From a virus: 32,215 nucleotides of DNA. Made by a program: the position numbers and the translations under genes. Positions 1 through 8,194 of this stretch are shown here, in pieces (positions within the stretch are counted from its first letter, which is position 1; each line of letters opens with the position of its first letter). The notes beneath the pieces were generated by a model. That model was given only the letters and a program-made list of their open reading frames with translations, was not told the DNA's origin and made no database searches. Where the stretch lies: positions 1 to 32,215 of IMG/VR virus record IMGVR_UViG_3300005538_000223; one strand, given 5' to 3'.

Positions 1-1131
1 CTAGTGTTTACGCGGCGATTTGCGTTTTTTGCTTTTCTTGCTGGGCCACGTTTGGGCCACAAGTGACTCCAGCTTCCGCATCGCTACACGGCCTTGCTTT
101 CGAGATTCTAGCACGATGTAATGGCGTCTCGTGACGGCGCTGTCCGCATGTCTGAGAATCTTCGAAGCGACTTCGGGGTCAACTCCCAGGTCGAACAGAG
201 TGGTCGCGAGTCCGCGTCGCCAGCCCTGCCAGCCGTGCCAGCGGTCTCCGATCTTCGGAATGATGGACCGACGCGCAAGATTGTCGAGATTCAAAGCGAA
301 GTGTTTTTTCTCACCTGCGAAAATCCAGCCGTCCGTTCCGTTGCGCCGCTTGTGCGCGTCGAGCATTTTACGCAGCGGCCTGATGACCGGAACAGCGGCT
401 TTGCTCTCTGGCGTTTTCGTCACGCCTTCGAACGTCCGCCACACAGAGCGGCGAACAATCAGTTCCGCGCCATCGTAGTCTTCCCAACGCAGACCGCGAA
501 TCTCGCTCAGCCGAAGGCCAGTGAACGCCGCGACCGCGATTACAGTACGCGACGGCTCGTCTAGTTTCCCTAGGAAGAACTCAAGGTCAGCAAGCGAATA
601 CGCAACGGCTTCGAACTCGGAACGACGGCCTTCTGCTTGCGCTCCCTGTGCTGGATTGTTCAGGATAAATCCGAGCCGTTTTCCATGAGAAAAAACGGCT
701 GAGCACGCGCTCTTTATTCGAAGAAGGGAACCGTGTGAAAGGTCTGGCGCGTCGAGCAGTCGCTGAACGTGAACAGTCTGCACGTCCCGCATGCGGAGCT
801 GGCCGATCACTGGTGCGATGTCCCGCTTGATAGTGTCACGGTAGAAACGTAGCGTTGATGCTTTCTTCTTCGTCTTGACGAAGGGAAGGAAAAACCGCTC
901 CACAAAATCTGAGACGGCGAGAGAGCCTTCGGCTGCGCCGCCCTGTGTTTCCTGAGCGACGATAGTATCGGCAAGCGACCACACATCACGAGCCGAGCGG
1001 TACTCGTCGTTGACAGGAGCGAGACGCTTCGTCACCATGCGGCGCTGCGGCTTTCCGTCTGGGCCAACTTCTGTGACCCTGTAGCGAACGTGCCACGCAC
1101 CTGACTTCTGCCTAATCGAGCCGCGCTGCAT
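1..1131 (-). CDS. int: Phage tyrosine recombinase (integrase)
   Basis: Site-specific recombinase of the lambda integrase family that would insert and excise the prophage. The 376-residue protein is complete: it ends with TAG at bases 1-3. An arm-binding-like N-terminus (MQRGSIRQKSGAWHVRYR) is followed by a core-binding SAM-like region around residues 72-165 and the catalytic domain from about 175. Visible catalytic residues are Arg207 (TGLRLSEIRGLRW), a Lys at 239 or 244, Arg305 (GWRRGLAT), His328 (LRHAD) and the nucleophile Tyr338 (RRHYIV). The histidine expected three residues before Arg305 is a glutamine (Gln302, codon CAG). The tail is strongly basic (KKSKKRKSPRKH). It is the last gene of the leftward strand, so the attachment site probably lies just left of the window. 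Family assignment is secure; activity is not shown. Confidence 0.95.
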   Translation of the reverse strand: MQRGSIRQKSGAWHVRYRVTEVGPDGKPQRRMVTKRLAPVNDEYRSARDVWSLADTIVAQETQGGAAEGSLAVSDFVERFFLPFVKTKKKASTLRFYRDTIKRDIAPVIGQLRMRDVQTVHVQRLLDAPDLSHGSLLRIKSACSAVFSHGKRLGFILNNPAQGAQAEGRRSEFEAVAYSLADLEFFLGKLDEPSRTVIAVAAFTGLRLSEIRGLRWEDYDGAELIVRRSVWRTFEGVTKTPESKAAVPVIRPLRKMLDAHKRRNGTDGWIFAGEKKHFALNLDNLARRSIIPKIGDRWHGWQGWRRGLATTLFDLGVDPEVASKILRHADSAVTRRHYIVLESRKQGRVAMRKLESLVAQTWPSKKSKKRKSPRKH

Positions 1132-1288
1132 GTTCGAAGTCTAGCAGGGCATTCGACGGAGGGCCAGAAGCCGCGCCCAGAGCGGCTTTTCCCTTGCTAA
1201 TCCGTCCCGACTTTAGTAATATTGCAGAGTGACAGCCGCCGTCAGAGCGACTGCACAGAGCACGACCGCACTCAACACTCGCCAAATC

Positions 1289-1316
1289 AATCAACAGGAA
1301 AAGAGACCTGTTGATT
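1289..1316. promoter_or_regulatory. Perfect inverted repeat over the start of the HTH gene
   Basis: Arms AATCAACAGG (1289-1298) and CCTGTTGATT (1307-1316) are perfectly complementary over 10 bp and enclose the 8-base loop AAAAGAGA. The left arm holds the only Shine-Dalgarno-like AGG, and the right arm holds the proposed TTG start. It could be a dimeric operator or an RNA hairpin that hides the start. There is no T-run after it, so it is not a typical terminator. Confidence 0.6.
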
Positions 1317-1535
1317 AAAACCGCCGCAACTTTCGAACCGTCCGACATTCTCACGCCTGAAGAATGTGCCGCCCTCTTGCGCGTGAATCCTTCCTTCATC
1401 TACGAAAAATGCAGAAGGCGCTCTCGCGACCCTCTGCCTTGTCACCGCATCGGACGATACTTGCGGTTCCGCCGTTCCGAAGTCATGGCTTGGTTCGACC
1501 GCACCGTCGCGCCTGTGAAGAAAGTGCGCCGATAG
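1311..1535 (+). CDS. Small helix-turn-helix protein, excisionase or regulator type
   Basis: A 74-residue protein of the MerR-like HTH_17 / excisionase DNA-binding type. Residues 11-35 read DILTPEECAALLRVNPSFIYEKCRR, a helix-turn-helix followed by a short wing (HRIGRYLRFRRSEVMAWFD), the usual fold of phage excisionases and small AlpA-like regulators. It is divergent from the integrase with about 180 bases between them, which fits a directionality factor or a regulator of int. The only reasonable start is TTG at 1311, because the next in-frame ATG lies well inside the wing. This start sits in an inverted repeat, suggesting control of its own translation or transcription. The HTH assignment is firm; excisionase versus another regulator is inference. 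Confidence 0.8.
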   Translation: MIKTAATFEPSDILTPEECAALLRVNPSFIYEKCRRRSRDPLPCHRIGRYLRFRRSEVMAWFDRTVAPVKKVRR

Positions 1536-1542
1536 GCACTCG

Positions 1543-1719
1543 TCATTTCGGCGGCCAGCGGTCGTCGATAACGCTCAGAATCTTTTCCGCCCACATCACT
1601 GCGTCGGTGATTGCAATGATGGTCGCGGGGATTCTCGCCCCGGCTTCGTATTGCGAAAGTTTGCGGGCCGCTAGGATAGTTGCAGCAATCAAGAGGAAGC
1701 CTTTTCGGTTCTCGTCCAC
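1543..1719 (-). CDS. Small conserved-looking ORF with no clear start codon
   Basis: On the minus strand a frame stays open from 1842 (just after a TAG at 1843-1845) to TGA at 1543-1545. From the first usable start, GTG at 1719, it gives 58 residues: VDENRKGFLLIAATILAA, then RKLSQYEAGARIPATI, ending VIDDRWPPK. The open region before the GTG (PLFWFGREGEHKAKHDKLP) also looks like protein, but contains no ATG, GTG or TTG, and no Shine-Dalgarno precedes the GTG. This suggests a gene whose 5' end was lost, possibly when the neighbouring plus-strand Rap1a/Tai-like gene arrived, since that gene's ATG overlaps the upstream stop. Function unknown; the helical composition suggests a small soluble protein. 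It could also be a chance frame. Confidence 0.35.
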   Translation of the reverse strand: MDENRKGFLLIAATILAARKLSQYEAGARIPATIIAITDAVMWAEKILSVIDDRWPPK

Positions 1720-1844
1720 GGCAGGCAGTTTATCATGTTTCGCCTTGTGTTCGCCTTCGCGTCCGAACCAGAATAAAGGGCGACGGGTGTTGTTGCTTCG
1801 TTGGTAGACTTGTTCCCCGAAAGAGTTCTTACCATCACAAACCT

Positions 1845-2240
1845 ATGAAGAAGATTTGCACCGTGCTTGCGGTTTTCATCGCCCTGTCCGCTCCTGCGTT
1901 CTCTGCCGACAATCTGTATGACTCAGGAAACGCGTTTGCTCGTCTCTGCTCGTCCCTGGATAGGGCTAACGACTCCAATCTGACGATTCTTGAGAAGGCT
2001 CGCAATATGAATTGTATGGCGTATGTTGACGGCGTGTTAGACGGCGTCGCTTACGAGTACAAAATAGCCCAAGACAATCTGGCTACTCCCTTCTGCATTC
2101 CCGATGGAGTTACGAGTTTACAGGTAGGACTAATCACGCTTAAGTACATTAAGAACAATCCAGAACTGGCTAACCGTACTGCGGTCTTTCTCGTAGTTCA
2201 TGCTATAAGGGAAGCGTTTCCTTGTTCCGAGAAGCACTAG
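1845..2240 (+). CDS. Secreted Rap1a/Tai family immunity-like protein
   Basis: A 131-residue protein with an N-terminal signal peptide (MKKICTVLAVFIALSAPAFSA, cleavage near residues 20-21) and a mature part with the Rap1a/Tai pattern: a glycine- and cysteine-containing first helix (C35), C57 in MNCMAYVDGVLDG, FCIPDGVT with C84, a helix with KYIKNNPEL, and the terminal AIREAFPC with C127. Four cysteines would form two periplasmic disulfides. Known members bind and block type VI secretion amidase effectors of the Tae4/Ssp kind; many relatives are orphans of unknown role. Here it is a lone plus-strand gene against the leftward phage genes, with no effector beside it, so I read it as cargo. Start chosen because the signal peptide begins there. 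The stop TAG shares the palindrome CTAG with the stop of the converging gene. Confidence 0.8.
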   Translation: MKKICTVLAVFIALSAPAFSADNLYDSGNAFARLCSSLDRANDSNLTILEKARNMNCMAYVDGVLDGVAYEYKIAQDNLATPFCIPDGVTSLQVGLITLKYIKNNPELANRTAVFLVVHAIREAFPCSEKH

Positions 2241-2479
2241 CTGGCTTTTGCCTTCAGGCTTTCGAAGAACGCTGTCGCCGTCTCGCGCTTGTCGTGAAGT
2301 CCCTGAACATGGGCATGGCGACCATCTAGCCACGCCTTCAAGTCTGCTTCTGTGTTGTCGCCGCTCACTTCAATCGTGTGAACGGAGTCTGTGCTCGCGT
2401 CGGAGCAGCAGCGCAGCGTCACGGCAATCTGCGAGTCCGCAAGATGCTGAACGTTTACGACTTCGGTTGTGTGTGGCAT
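2237..2479 (-). CDS. Hypothetical 80-residue protein downstream of tail-tip gene
   Basis: Small soluble protein with no recognised family. It begins MPHTTEVVNVQHLADSQIAV and has mixed strand/helix composition, with a Cys-Cys pair at 24-25 and a charged C-terminal helix. A very good ribosome site (AAGGAGA about 6 bases before ATG) and its position 15 bases after the tail-tip stop make it a real gene, probably expressed with the tail operon. No signal peptide or membrane segment. It is the last leftward tail-region gene before the plus-strand cargo and ends tail to tail with that gene inside CTAG (2237-2240). Confidence 0.75.
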   Translation of the reverse strand: MPHTTEVVNVQHLADSQIAVTLRCCSDASTDSVHTIEVSGDNTEADLKAWLDGRHAHVQGLHDKRETATAFFESLKAKAS

Positions 2480-2494
2480 AAAATCTCCTTTTTT

Positions 2495-5400
2495 TTACGA
2501 AGTGCCCTGTGGCATGTTGTGGACGATGTGTCCGTTAGCGAGTGTGTACGAATGCTCTGTGTCTAAAGCGCTGCCATCGTCATCGGCTTCAGCGTCGATG
2601 CAAAGGTTCGCGATGAATCCTGTGTAATCGGCGCTCGCAGCAAAGATGCCGAGTTCGCTCGCAGGCGTCCAGCGCTCGCTCTTGAACAAGTGCCCGAGCG
2701 TGACCAGTTCGCTGTTACCCATGTCGAGCATAGGGCGGTCGGTCTGCTGTGAGCATCGAACCAGAACGATTGAGCGCCACGTTCCGCGAGCGGTCAGCGC
2801 CAAGTCGCCTTCTCGAATGTCCCAGAAGCTCACATCGCCGCGCTGCGTTTTGATTTTCGTGTTCGGACTGAAGCACGAACCGCCACCGCCGACACCGCCA
2901 CCGCCAGAGGCGGTAGTGATAGAACCGAACGAGACTCGTCCGTCGCTTTGAAACAGGACCAACTGATTGGTGGTTGCAAGGTAAGTGACCGCGCCGCCTG
3001 CAAACGTTGGGTCATCGGCGTAAATGTATCTCAAGCCATAGACAGCAGGCGTCACCGAACCAGAGCTATAGTTAACAGCGTTGCTTCCCCAGTTGATTGT
3101 GCTCGCGGCAATCAAAATGGTCTTCGTAGAGCCGCTTTGTGACAACGGATTGCCCGAGCTGAACGTCTGAATCGCATAGAGCGGCTTGGCGTTTAGCTGC
3201 GATGCGACCTGATTGTTCGCATCGAGCGCGTTATATGCACGGCCTGCACCAGTCACTTGATTGACGGTTGTGCGATTGTAGGTAGCGCCATCGGGCAGTT
3301 GGTCAACCGTCTTAGCGACGAAGCCAGTCGGGGCTATCTGCATGCCGGATGCTACTTCGTAGCCGAAGTATGTTGCGCCTGTCGGCGATAGTGAAGAGTC
3401 TACGGCTTTCCATTGCCAAGCGCCGTCCACGAATACACTCAACTGTCCACCGCTGACCTGCACTTTAACGTGATGCCAACCAGACAGAGCAGTACCGTTG
3501 ACTGCACCAACTGCCGAACCGATGAATCCGGTTGAAGCACCGTTAACGATTTTGAATATCTGCCCTGAGTTGTTTCCACTGCGCCCGTCAAAGCGGACCA
3601 CGTAGGCAGTTGGCCCTGAGCCGCCCGCCGATGCGTACAGCATCAGGTCAACAATTCCACCAGTCGAAAATACATCGAACTCGATTGTTCCCGGAAGCGC
3701 TACCGTCAACCCTGTGGTCCACGCGCCTATGGTCGTGGGAAAAGTGAGGGATGATGACACGGTAGTCGCTGCGCTTACCGGACATCCACCCTGACCCGCC
3801 GAAGCACCAACCAGCAGGCCGCTCGACGCGTCAATCGTGCCGGGATTGAGACCGGGAACAACGAACGTGACAGCAGGCAGCGTGCTGATGTCCTGCGCCA
3901 TGTTGCCGAACGTGTTCACAGCTTGGAACTTGAAGTAGAGCGTCTGCCCAGCCCACGTCGGGTCGTAGGTGTATTTGAAGACCGAAGAGTCGAGACGCAT
4001 GAACAGTGAGTTCGCAGCATGAGATGCGACAGTCGAACCCATCTGACCGCGCCGAATATAACCGTTCATCGTGTACTGGTTCTGACCGCTGATTGCACAA
4101 GCTGAATATGCGACAATCTCGCCATCGACGAAGCAAAGCGTCGTGCCGTTATCCGCGTCGCTAGTAGAGCCTGCTTCCATCTGTCCGCTGTTCTCGACCA
4201 TGTTTACTACGAGCGAGTTCGTCGTGTCAGGGTCAGAGCCTGAAGCGAAGGTAGACGCCAGCACGCCCATGCGTGCCTGCTGGTCGATGCTTCCAACCTG
4301 AAGGTACGCGCTTCCGTCTCGCGATACCCAGACGTTCGTGCTGCCGTAGTTGTCGGAAGTCCCGCAAGCACCCATCCAGATTTGGTTGCCTGCGTAGCCC
4401 GTCAGGCGGTTCGTCGCTTCGAACATCACGACTTCAGAGCTGCCGGGGTTTGCGTAGGCGTTCACTATCGTGTCGCCAGCCGAAATGCTTTTGTTGTAGA
4501 TGACAGGAAGACCTACAGAGAAGAGCGAGTCTTCGCAAGTAATCTCCAGACCTGCAATCGGGTCGTCAACAATCGTCTTGATGCGAACAGGCAGATTAGT
4601 TATGCCAAGATTCACGTTGTTCAAGCCCGCTGCCCACGCGCTCGTGGTGCTGATTTCAATTATGTCCATCGGTTCGAGATACGAATAGCAGAACGGCAGA
4701 CTGAAGACGTACTGATTGCGAATGTTGACGGACCGCTTCACTCGCATGTTCGCAGCGAAGACAGCCGCAGGTAATGTCGTGATGAAGTTCCAGCTCTGCG
4801 GGTCTTCGAGCCTCAAACCCCATCGGTTGATGCAGGCTTGGTCGAACTCCTGCGTCAGCTCATCGGAGTATTGATATGCTCTGTTGTTCCACGTGACCTG
4901 CACTTCGTTCCAACCGTCCTGCCACGCTTCGCGAGAAATCTTTACAGGGTCTACGCCTTCGGCGTGTACGAAGCACGAATCGTCGAGCGCAACAACAGCC
5001 GACGACGGAGCTACCCACGTGCAACCATTGCCAGCAGCGCTCTGCGTTCCGTAGGGAACTAGCTTGAGCAGACCTTCGGAAACGAAAGCAGCGCACATTC
5101 CAGCTTCGAGCCACTTGCTGATGTGACTGGCCGCGCTATCCTGCGCGTCGAGAACAGGCGAGATGAAAAAGCTGTTGGCCGCGAACCAGTTGTAAGCCGT
5201 GCTGTTTGTCGTTCGCGTTCCCGGCGTGCCAGCAGCGCTACCCCAAGTTCCTGTTGAGCCGTTGTCGAGTGCAGATACGGGAAAGGGAACCGCGCCAGCA
5301 CCCAAGCCCCACACAGTATTTGTGAGCACCTGCGTAATGCACCGAATCGGGTTGCAATCGACGATGCCGCCGCCGACCGCATCTGGCGTTATCACTTCGA

Positions 5401-6769
5401 CGGTGATGTCGGGTATTTCACCAGCAGAGCCGAGTGACATCGGTCCATAGGCGAGATACGCGGTGTTGCTGTAGCCGAGCGCTGCTCCTGGGAACGCCGA
5501 TTCTCTTGGCGACTGACCACCGTCCTGCGTCCCGATCGCCGAAGTTCCACCTGACAGAATGAAAGGCCAGATGGCTTGACTGATGCCACCGCCGAACAAC
5601 TCAAACTTGAGAAGGTTCGGTGTGTTGTTGGTTGCGGCGCTCAGGTTCTCGTACTTGTACGAAATTAAAACTTCCTTGCCAATGTCAGCCGTCGCGAAGG
5701 TGTACTGCGCTCCACCCGAGCTACCGCTTCCCGGCGTAGCGTATTTGTATTGACCTGTTGACGGCGTTCCGCTCGTAATCTTCGTGAGCGGCTGCATGTC
5801 GTTCGGTCCCGGCGTTCCGCTGGTGCTGTACCAGATGACGCCCATGTCTACAGTCGGATTGTAGGTCCCGCCGACCGTGATGCCGAGACCGGACGGGATA
5901 ACGTCGGTCTCTTGATTCATCAGTTCCTGAGTGCTGAGCTGGTAGTTGATGACAGCCGATTTGCCCACGTCGGCAGATGAGAAGTGATAAGTGTTGCCTG
6001 TCTCCGCTGCTGTAGCCGCATGAGTCTGCGCGACGCCATTAGCATTGGCTAAAGTCACACTCGATGCAGAAGACGCTACACAGACGAATGTTCCGTTGTT
6101 CAGCGGGTTGGAAAAGCCTGCGATGACGAAAGCAAAACCGATGTAGGCATTTGACGCGCCGCTCGAATATGGTGAAGCGCCGCCCGTGAACGTGCCAGTG
6201 TAAACCGTGTTGCCGCCTGATGCGTTCGCTACAGCCGTCAGCGTGAACGTCCCTATAGAGGCGGGATTGATAGAGTATTCGCCTGTCGTCAGAGCAGTTC
6301 CGTATGGTACGAGTTTCATCGGAGCAGCATCCGTGCCGCTTAGCACCGTAGCAGCAGGTGCGCCAAAGTCGTTATAGGTCGCACTGTACGTCGTCGCCAG
6401 CGAGACACCGTTATCCGCGAGCAACTGAACAGGGTACGACGGCGCATATACAGCCGCGATGGTGACAGAGTCATTCTTGGAAGTCGTGCTGAGCTGCGTC
6501 TGCCCATCCCAAACGCTTCCGATTGCGGCTACTGGCCCGTTGCACAGTGCGGCGATGACGTTGCTCGCGTAGATATAGCCAGCAGTTGATTTTCCGCCGC
6601 CTTTGCCGCCCATGTCAGACTTCCACGACACGAGACCGTCCAACCAGAGCAGACTCTGATGCAGCCTGCCTTGTCCCATAGCAGCAGGAACAGGTTTGCC
6701 CTGCGATGAGCTGGTGACGCGAATGTTATTGACTCGCGACGTTGCTGGTGTCTGTCCTGCGATTGCCAT
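2495..6769 (-). CDS. Giant tail-tip / host-specificity protein with C-terminal Hint domain
   Basis: A 1424-residue protein in the position of the lambda J / GTA gp15 tail-tip protein, which contacts the host at the distal end of the tail. The N-terminus has the typical phage-tail start (NNIRVTSSSQGKPVPAAMGQG, then GLVSWKSDMGGKGGGK). Residues ~880-960 include the GTA-type GYIRRGQMGSTVASHAANS segment, and ~1010-1150 form a LamG/concanavalin-like sandwich (WHHVKVQVSGGQLSVFVDG). A glycine linker (GGGGVGGGGS) leads to a Hint module from Cys1299: CFSPNTKIKT start, VTLGHLF with His1360, and a HIVHN end with His1417-Asn1418, leaving only MPQGTS after it. These residues are those used for autocatalytic splicing or cleavage in inteins and bacterial intein-like domains. 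Ribosome site AAGGACGG; the start overlaps the NlpC stop by one base (TAATG). Confidence 0.9.
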   Translation of the reverse strand: MAIAGQTPATSRVNNIRVTSSSQGKPVPAAMGQGRLHQSLLWLDGLVSWKSDMGGKGGGKSTAGYIYASNVIAALCNGPVAAIGSVWDGQTQLSTTSKNDSVTIAAVYAPSYPVQLLADNGVSLATTYSATYNDFGAPAATVLSGTDAAPMKLVPYGTALTTGEYSINPASIGTFTLTAVANASGGNTVYTGTFTGGASPYSSGASNAYIGFAFVIAGFSNPLNNGTFVCVASSASSVTLANANGVAQTHAATAAETGNTYHFSSADVGKSAVINYQLSTQELMNQETDVIPSGLGITVGGTYNPTVDMGVIWYSTSGTPGPNDMQPLTKITSGTPSTGQYKYATPGSGSSGGAQYTFATADIGKEVLISYKYENLSAATNNTPNLLKFELFGGGISQAIWPFILSGGTSAIGTQDGGQSPRESAFPGAALGYSNTAYLAYGPMSLGSAGEIPDITVEVITPDAVGGGIVDCNPIRCITQVLTNTVWGLGAGAVPFPVSALDNGSTGTWGSAAGTPGTRTTNSTAYNWFAANSFFISPVLDAQDSAASHISKWLEAGMCAAFVSEGLLKLVPYGTQSAAGNGCTWVAPSSAVVALDDSCFVHAEGVDPVKISREAWQDGWNEVQVTWNNRAYQYSDELTQEFDQACINRWGLRLEDPQSWNFITTLPAAVFAANMRVKRSVNIRNQYVFSLPFCYSYLEPMDIIEISTTSAWAAGLNNVNLGITNLPVRIKTIVDDPIAGLEITCEDSLFSVGLPVIYNKSISAGDTIVNAYANPGSSEVVMFEATNRLTGYAGNQIWMGACGTSDNYGSTNVWVSRDGSAYLQVGSIDQQARMGVLASTFASGSDPDTTNSLVVNMVENSGQMEAGSTSDADNGTTLCFVDGEIVAYSACAISGQNQYTMNGYIRRGQMGSTVASHAANSLFMRLDSSVFKYTYDPTWAGQTLYFKFQAVNTFGNMAQDISTLPAVTFVVPGLNPGTIDASSGLLVGASAGQGGCPVSAATTVSSSLTFPTTIGAWTTGLTVALPGTIEFDVFSTGGIVDLMLYASAGGSGPTAYVVRFDGRSGNNSGQIFKIVNGASTGFIGSAVGAVNGTALSGWHHVKVQVSGGQLSVFVDGAWQWKAVDSSLSPTGATYFGYEVASGMQIAPTGFVAKTVDQLPDGATYNRTTVNQVTGAGRAYNALDANNQVASQLNAKPLYAIQTFSSGNPLSQSGSTKTILIAASTINWGSNAVNYSSGSVTPAVYGLRYIYADDPTFAGGAVTYLATTNQLVLFQSDGRVSFGSITTASGGGGVGGGGSCFSPNTKIKTQRGDVSFWDIREGDLALTARGTWRSIVLVRCSQQTDRPMLDMGNSELVTLGHLFKSERWTPASELGIFAASADYTGFIANLCIDAEADDDGSALDTEHSYTLANGHIVHNMPQGTS

Positions 6770-7230
6770 TACCGTCCGTCCTTCAACGTGAAATATCGAC
6801 GTGCTGCACCGATGAGCAACGGGTGCTTGAAAGCGTCAGCGGCTTTTACTCCACCGTGTGCGACCGCATGCAGAACCAGCGGCCACTTCACGACAATCGC
6901 TGAGTGCGCGAAGGCGTGACCGTTCGCCATCTTGAACATGACGACATCACCTGCGCCGACTTCGTGCTCTCGAATCTCGCGCATGAAGAGCGCCAGACCG
7001 TCGATGTATTCCGTGTCAGCCTGATGCTGCCCTATTTGCAGTGAGTAGTCTTTCGGTATTGACGCGTCGGCTTCCTGCGCCGTGAGATGCCCTGTGTTTT
7101 GAAACACACCAGCGACAAACCCGATGCAGTCAGCTCCGCAGTGCTTCATCCGACTCCATCCGCGATACGGAGTGTTCAACCACTCCCACGCTTCCTTCAC
7201 GATTTCGTCGCGCTGCTTTACGTAGAGCAT
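6769..7230 (-). CDS. NlpC/P60-type tail cysteine peptidase
   Basis: A 153-residue cell-wall peptidase of the NlpC/P60 superfamily, matching the GTA gp14 / lambda gpK position next to the tail tip. The nucleophile is Cys35 in CGADCIGFVAGVF, followed by the catalytic His109 in HAFAHSAIVV and a third polar residue, His121 (LVLHAVAHGG). It would cut peptide cross-links of peptidoglycan during DNA injection. The N-terminal part (IVKEAWEWLNTPYRGW) is the usual entry helix and substrate loop. Full domain length with no extra module. It lies 8 bases after the DUF2163 hub gene and is coupled to the tail-tip gene through TAATG. Confidence 0.92.
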   Translation of the reverse strand: MLYVKQRDEIVKEAWEWLNTPYRGWSRMKHCGADCIGFVAGVFQNTGHLTAQEADASIPKDYSLQIGQHQADTEYIDGLALFMREIREHEVGAGDVVMFKMANGHAFAHSAIVVKWPLVLHAVAHGGVKAADAFKHPLLIGAARRYFTLKDGR

Positions 7231-7238
7231 GGTTCTCC

Positions 7239-8180
7239 TTACAACGCTGAAGTCGGCGGCGGGATGAACGGGAAGCCACCGAACTGGAGCGAGTTATCGA
7301 CCGAAGCACCTGCTGCCGTCTTTCTGGTTTTGCAGGAGGGCAGTGTTTTGTCACAACCAGCGATGACGCTGAACGTGTCGCCTGCGCTCACAGGCAGCAA
7401 GAACGGGTTCATCAGTTCGAGATTTCCTGATGCGTCATGTAGCTTGACCGACTGACTCAATCCCGAGTTGGCGCCAGCGGTGCATTTGACGACGCCCTGT
7501 GTTGCCCATCCAGCGGCCTGCGTGAATGCGGTGACAGGTGTCAGCAGTATCTGCGTGCTTCCGCTTTTTGCCGTGAACGCCTGTGTGTACGTCGCCGCGC
7601 TGAGAGTGCAGTTCGAGTCGCAGAACCCCCACATGCAATTGGCCTGAAACAGCCGTGCTGGAACTTTCGTGTTCAAAAGATAAAGCGGGTCGGCACATTC
7701 GAACTCGACCCTCAGTCGGTTGATATCTGTGATTTTGGTGATAGTGCCTGTGAACTTCGTCTCAATACCGCCAGCAGGAATCGTGCCGTAGGAACCGAGC
7801 GCCATGTACGCCGTGTAAACCGTCACCGTTGCCGCGTCGAACAGACCGTTGAATGCTGCGTTGAGCATGCCGATGGTCATGTTCGGATATACCGTCGTTG
7901 GCTGCGGCACACAGCTCAGAGCCATAGAGTTTGACTTGCAACTGAAGCCAGCTTCAGACGTAATGCTGCCGCGACTCCATCGACCATACTTCCCAGACTC
8001 GAACGTTGTAGTTGCGCCAGACCAGCCGACGGTGCCTGAAGGAATGGTGATTTTGAATTGACCTTCCGTCGCGTAGATCGTCGTTCCGGTCGGCAGCATA
8101 ATCGCAAACAGGTCTGCCTTTAAGCAGTTCTTGTTGGCTTGCAGCCAACCGACCAGCGTCGAACTCATCAGTCTTTTCAT
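7239..8180 (-). CDS. DUF2163 / BR0599-family tail hub protein
   Basis: A 313-residue baseplate hub protein of the DUF2163 plus phage_BR0599 C-terminal type, equivalent to GTA gp13 and functionally to lambda gpL. Family marks are the N-terminal MSSTLVGWLQANKNCLKADLFAI and the C-terminal CDKTLPSCKTR with LQFGGFPFIP. Clustered cysteines (C182, C187, C191 in CMWGFCDSNC; C276 and C283) match the C-terminal iron-sulfur site described for gpL-like and GTA hub proteins; cluster binding here is inferred. The start at 8180 is kept, although the ATG at 8168 is also possible because neither has a strong Shine-Dalgarno. The dispersed motif at 8195-8215 lies just upstream. Confidence 0.92.
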   Translation of the reverse strand: MKRLMSSTLVGWLQANKNCLKADLFAIMLPTGTTIYATEGQFKITIPSGTVGWSGATTTFESGKYGRWSRGSITSEAGFSCKSNSMALSCVPQPTTVYPNMTIGMLNAAFNGLFDAATVTVYTAYMALGSYGTIPAGGIETKFTGTITKITDINRLRVEFECADPLYLLNTKVPARLFQANCMWGFCDSNCTLSAATYTQAFTAKSGSTQILLTPVTAFTQAAGWATQGVVKCTAGANSGLSQSVKLHDASGNLELMNPFLLPVSAGDTFSVIAGCDKTLPSCKTRKTAAGASVDNSLQFGGFPFIPPPTSAL

Positions 8181-8194
8181 AAGGTGCCGTCTCT

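Noticed and set aside
2879-2915. Glycine-codon repeat in the tail-tip gene as a DNA repeat element
   Set aside because: It simply encodes the glycine linker before the Hint domain.
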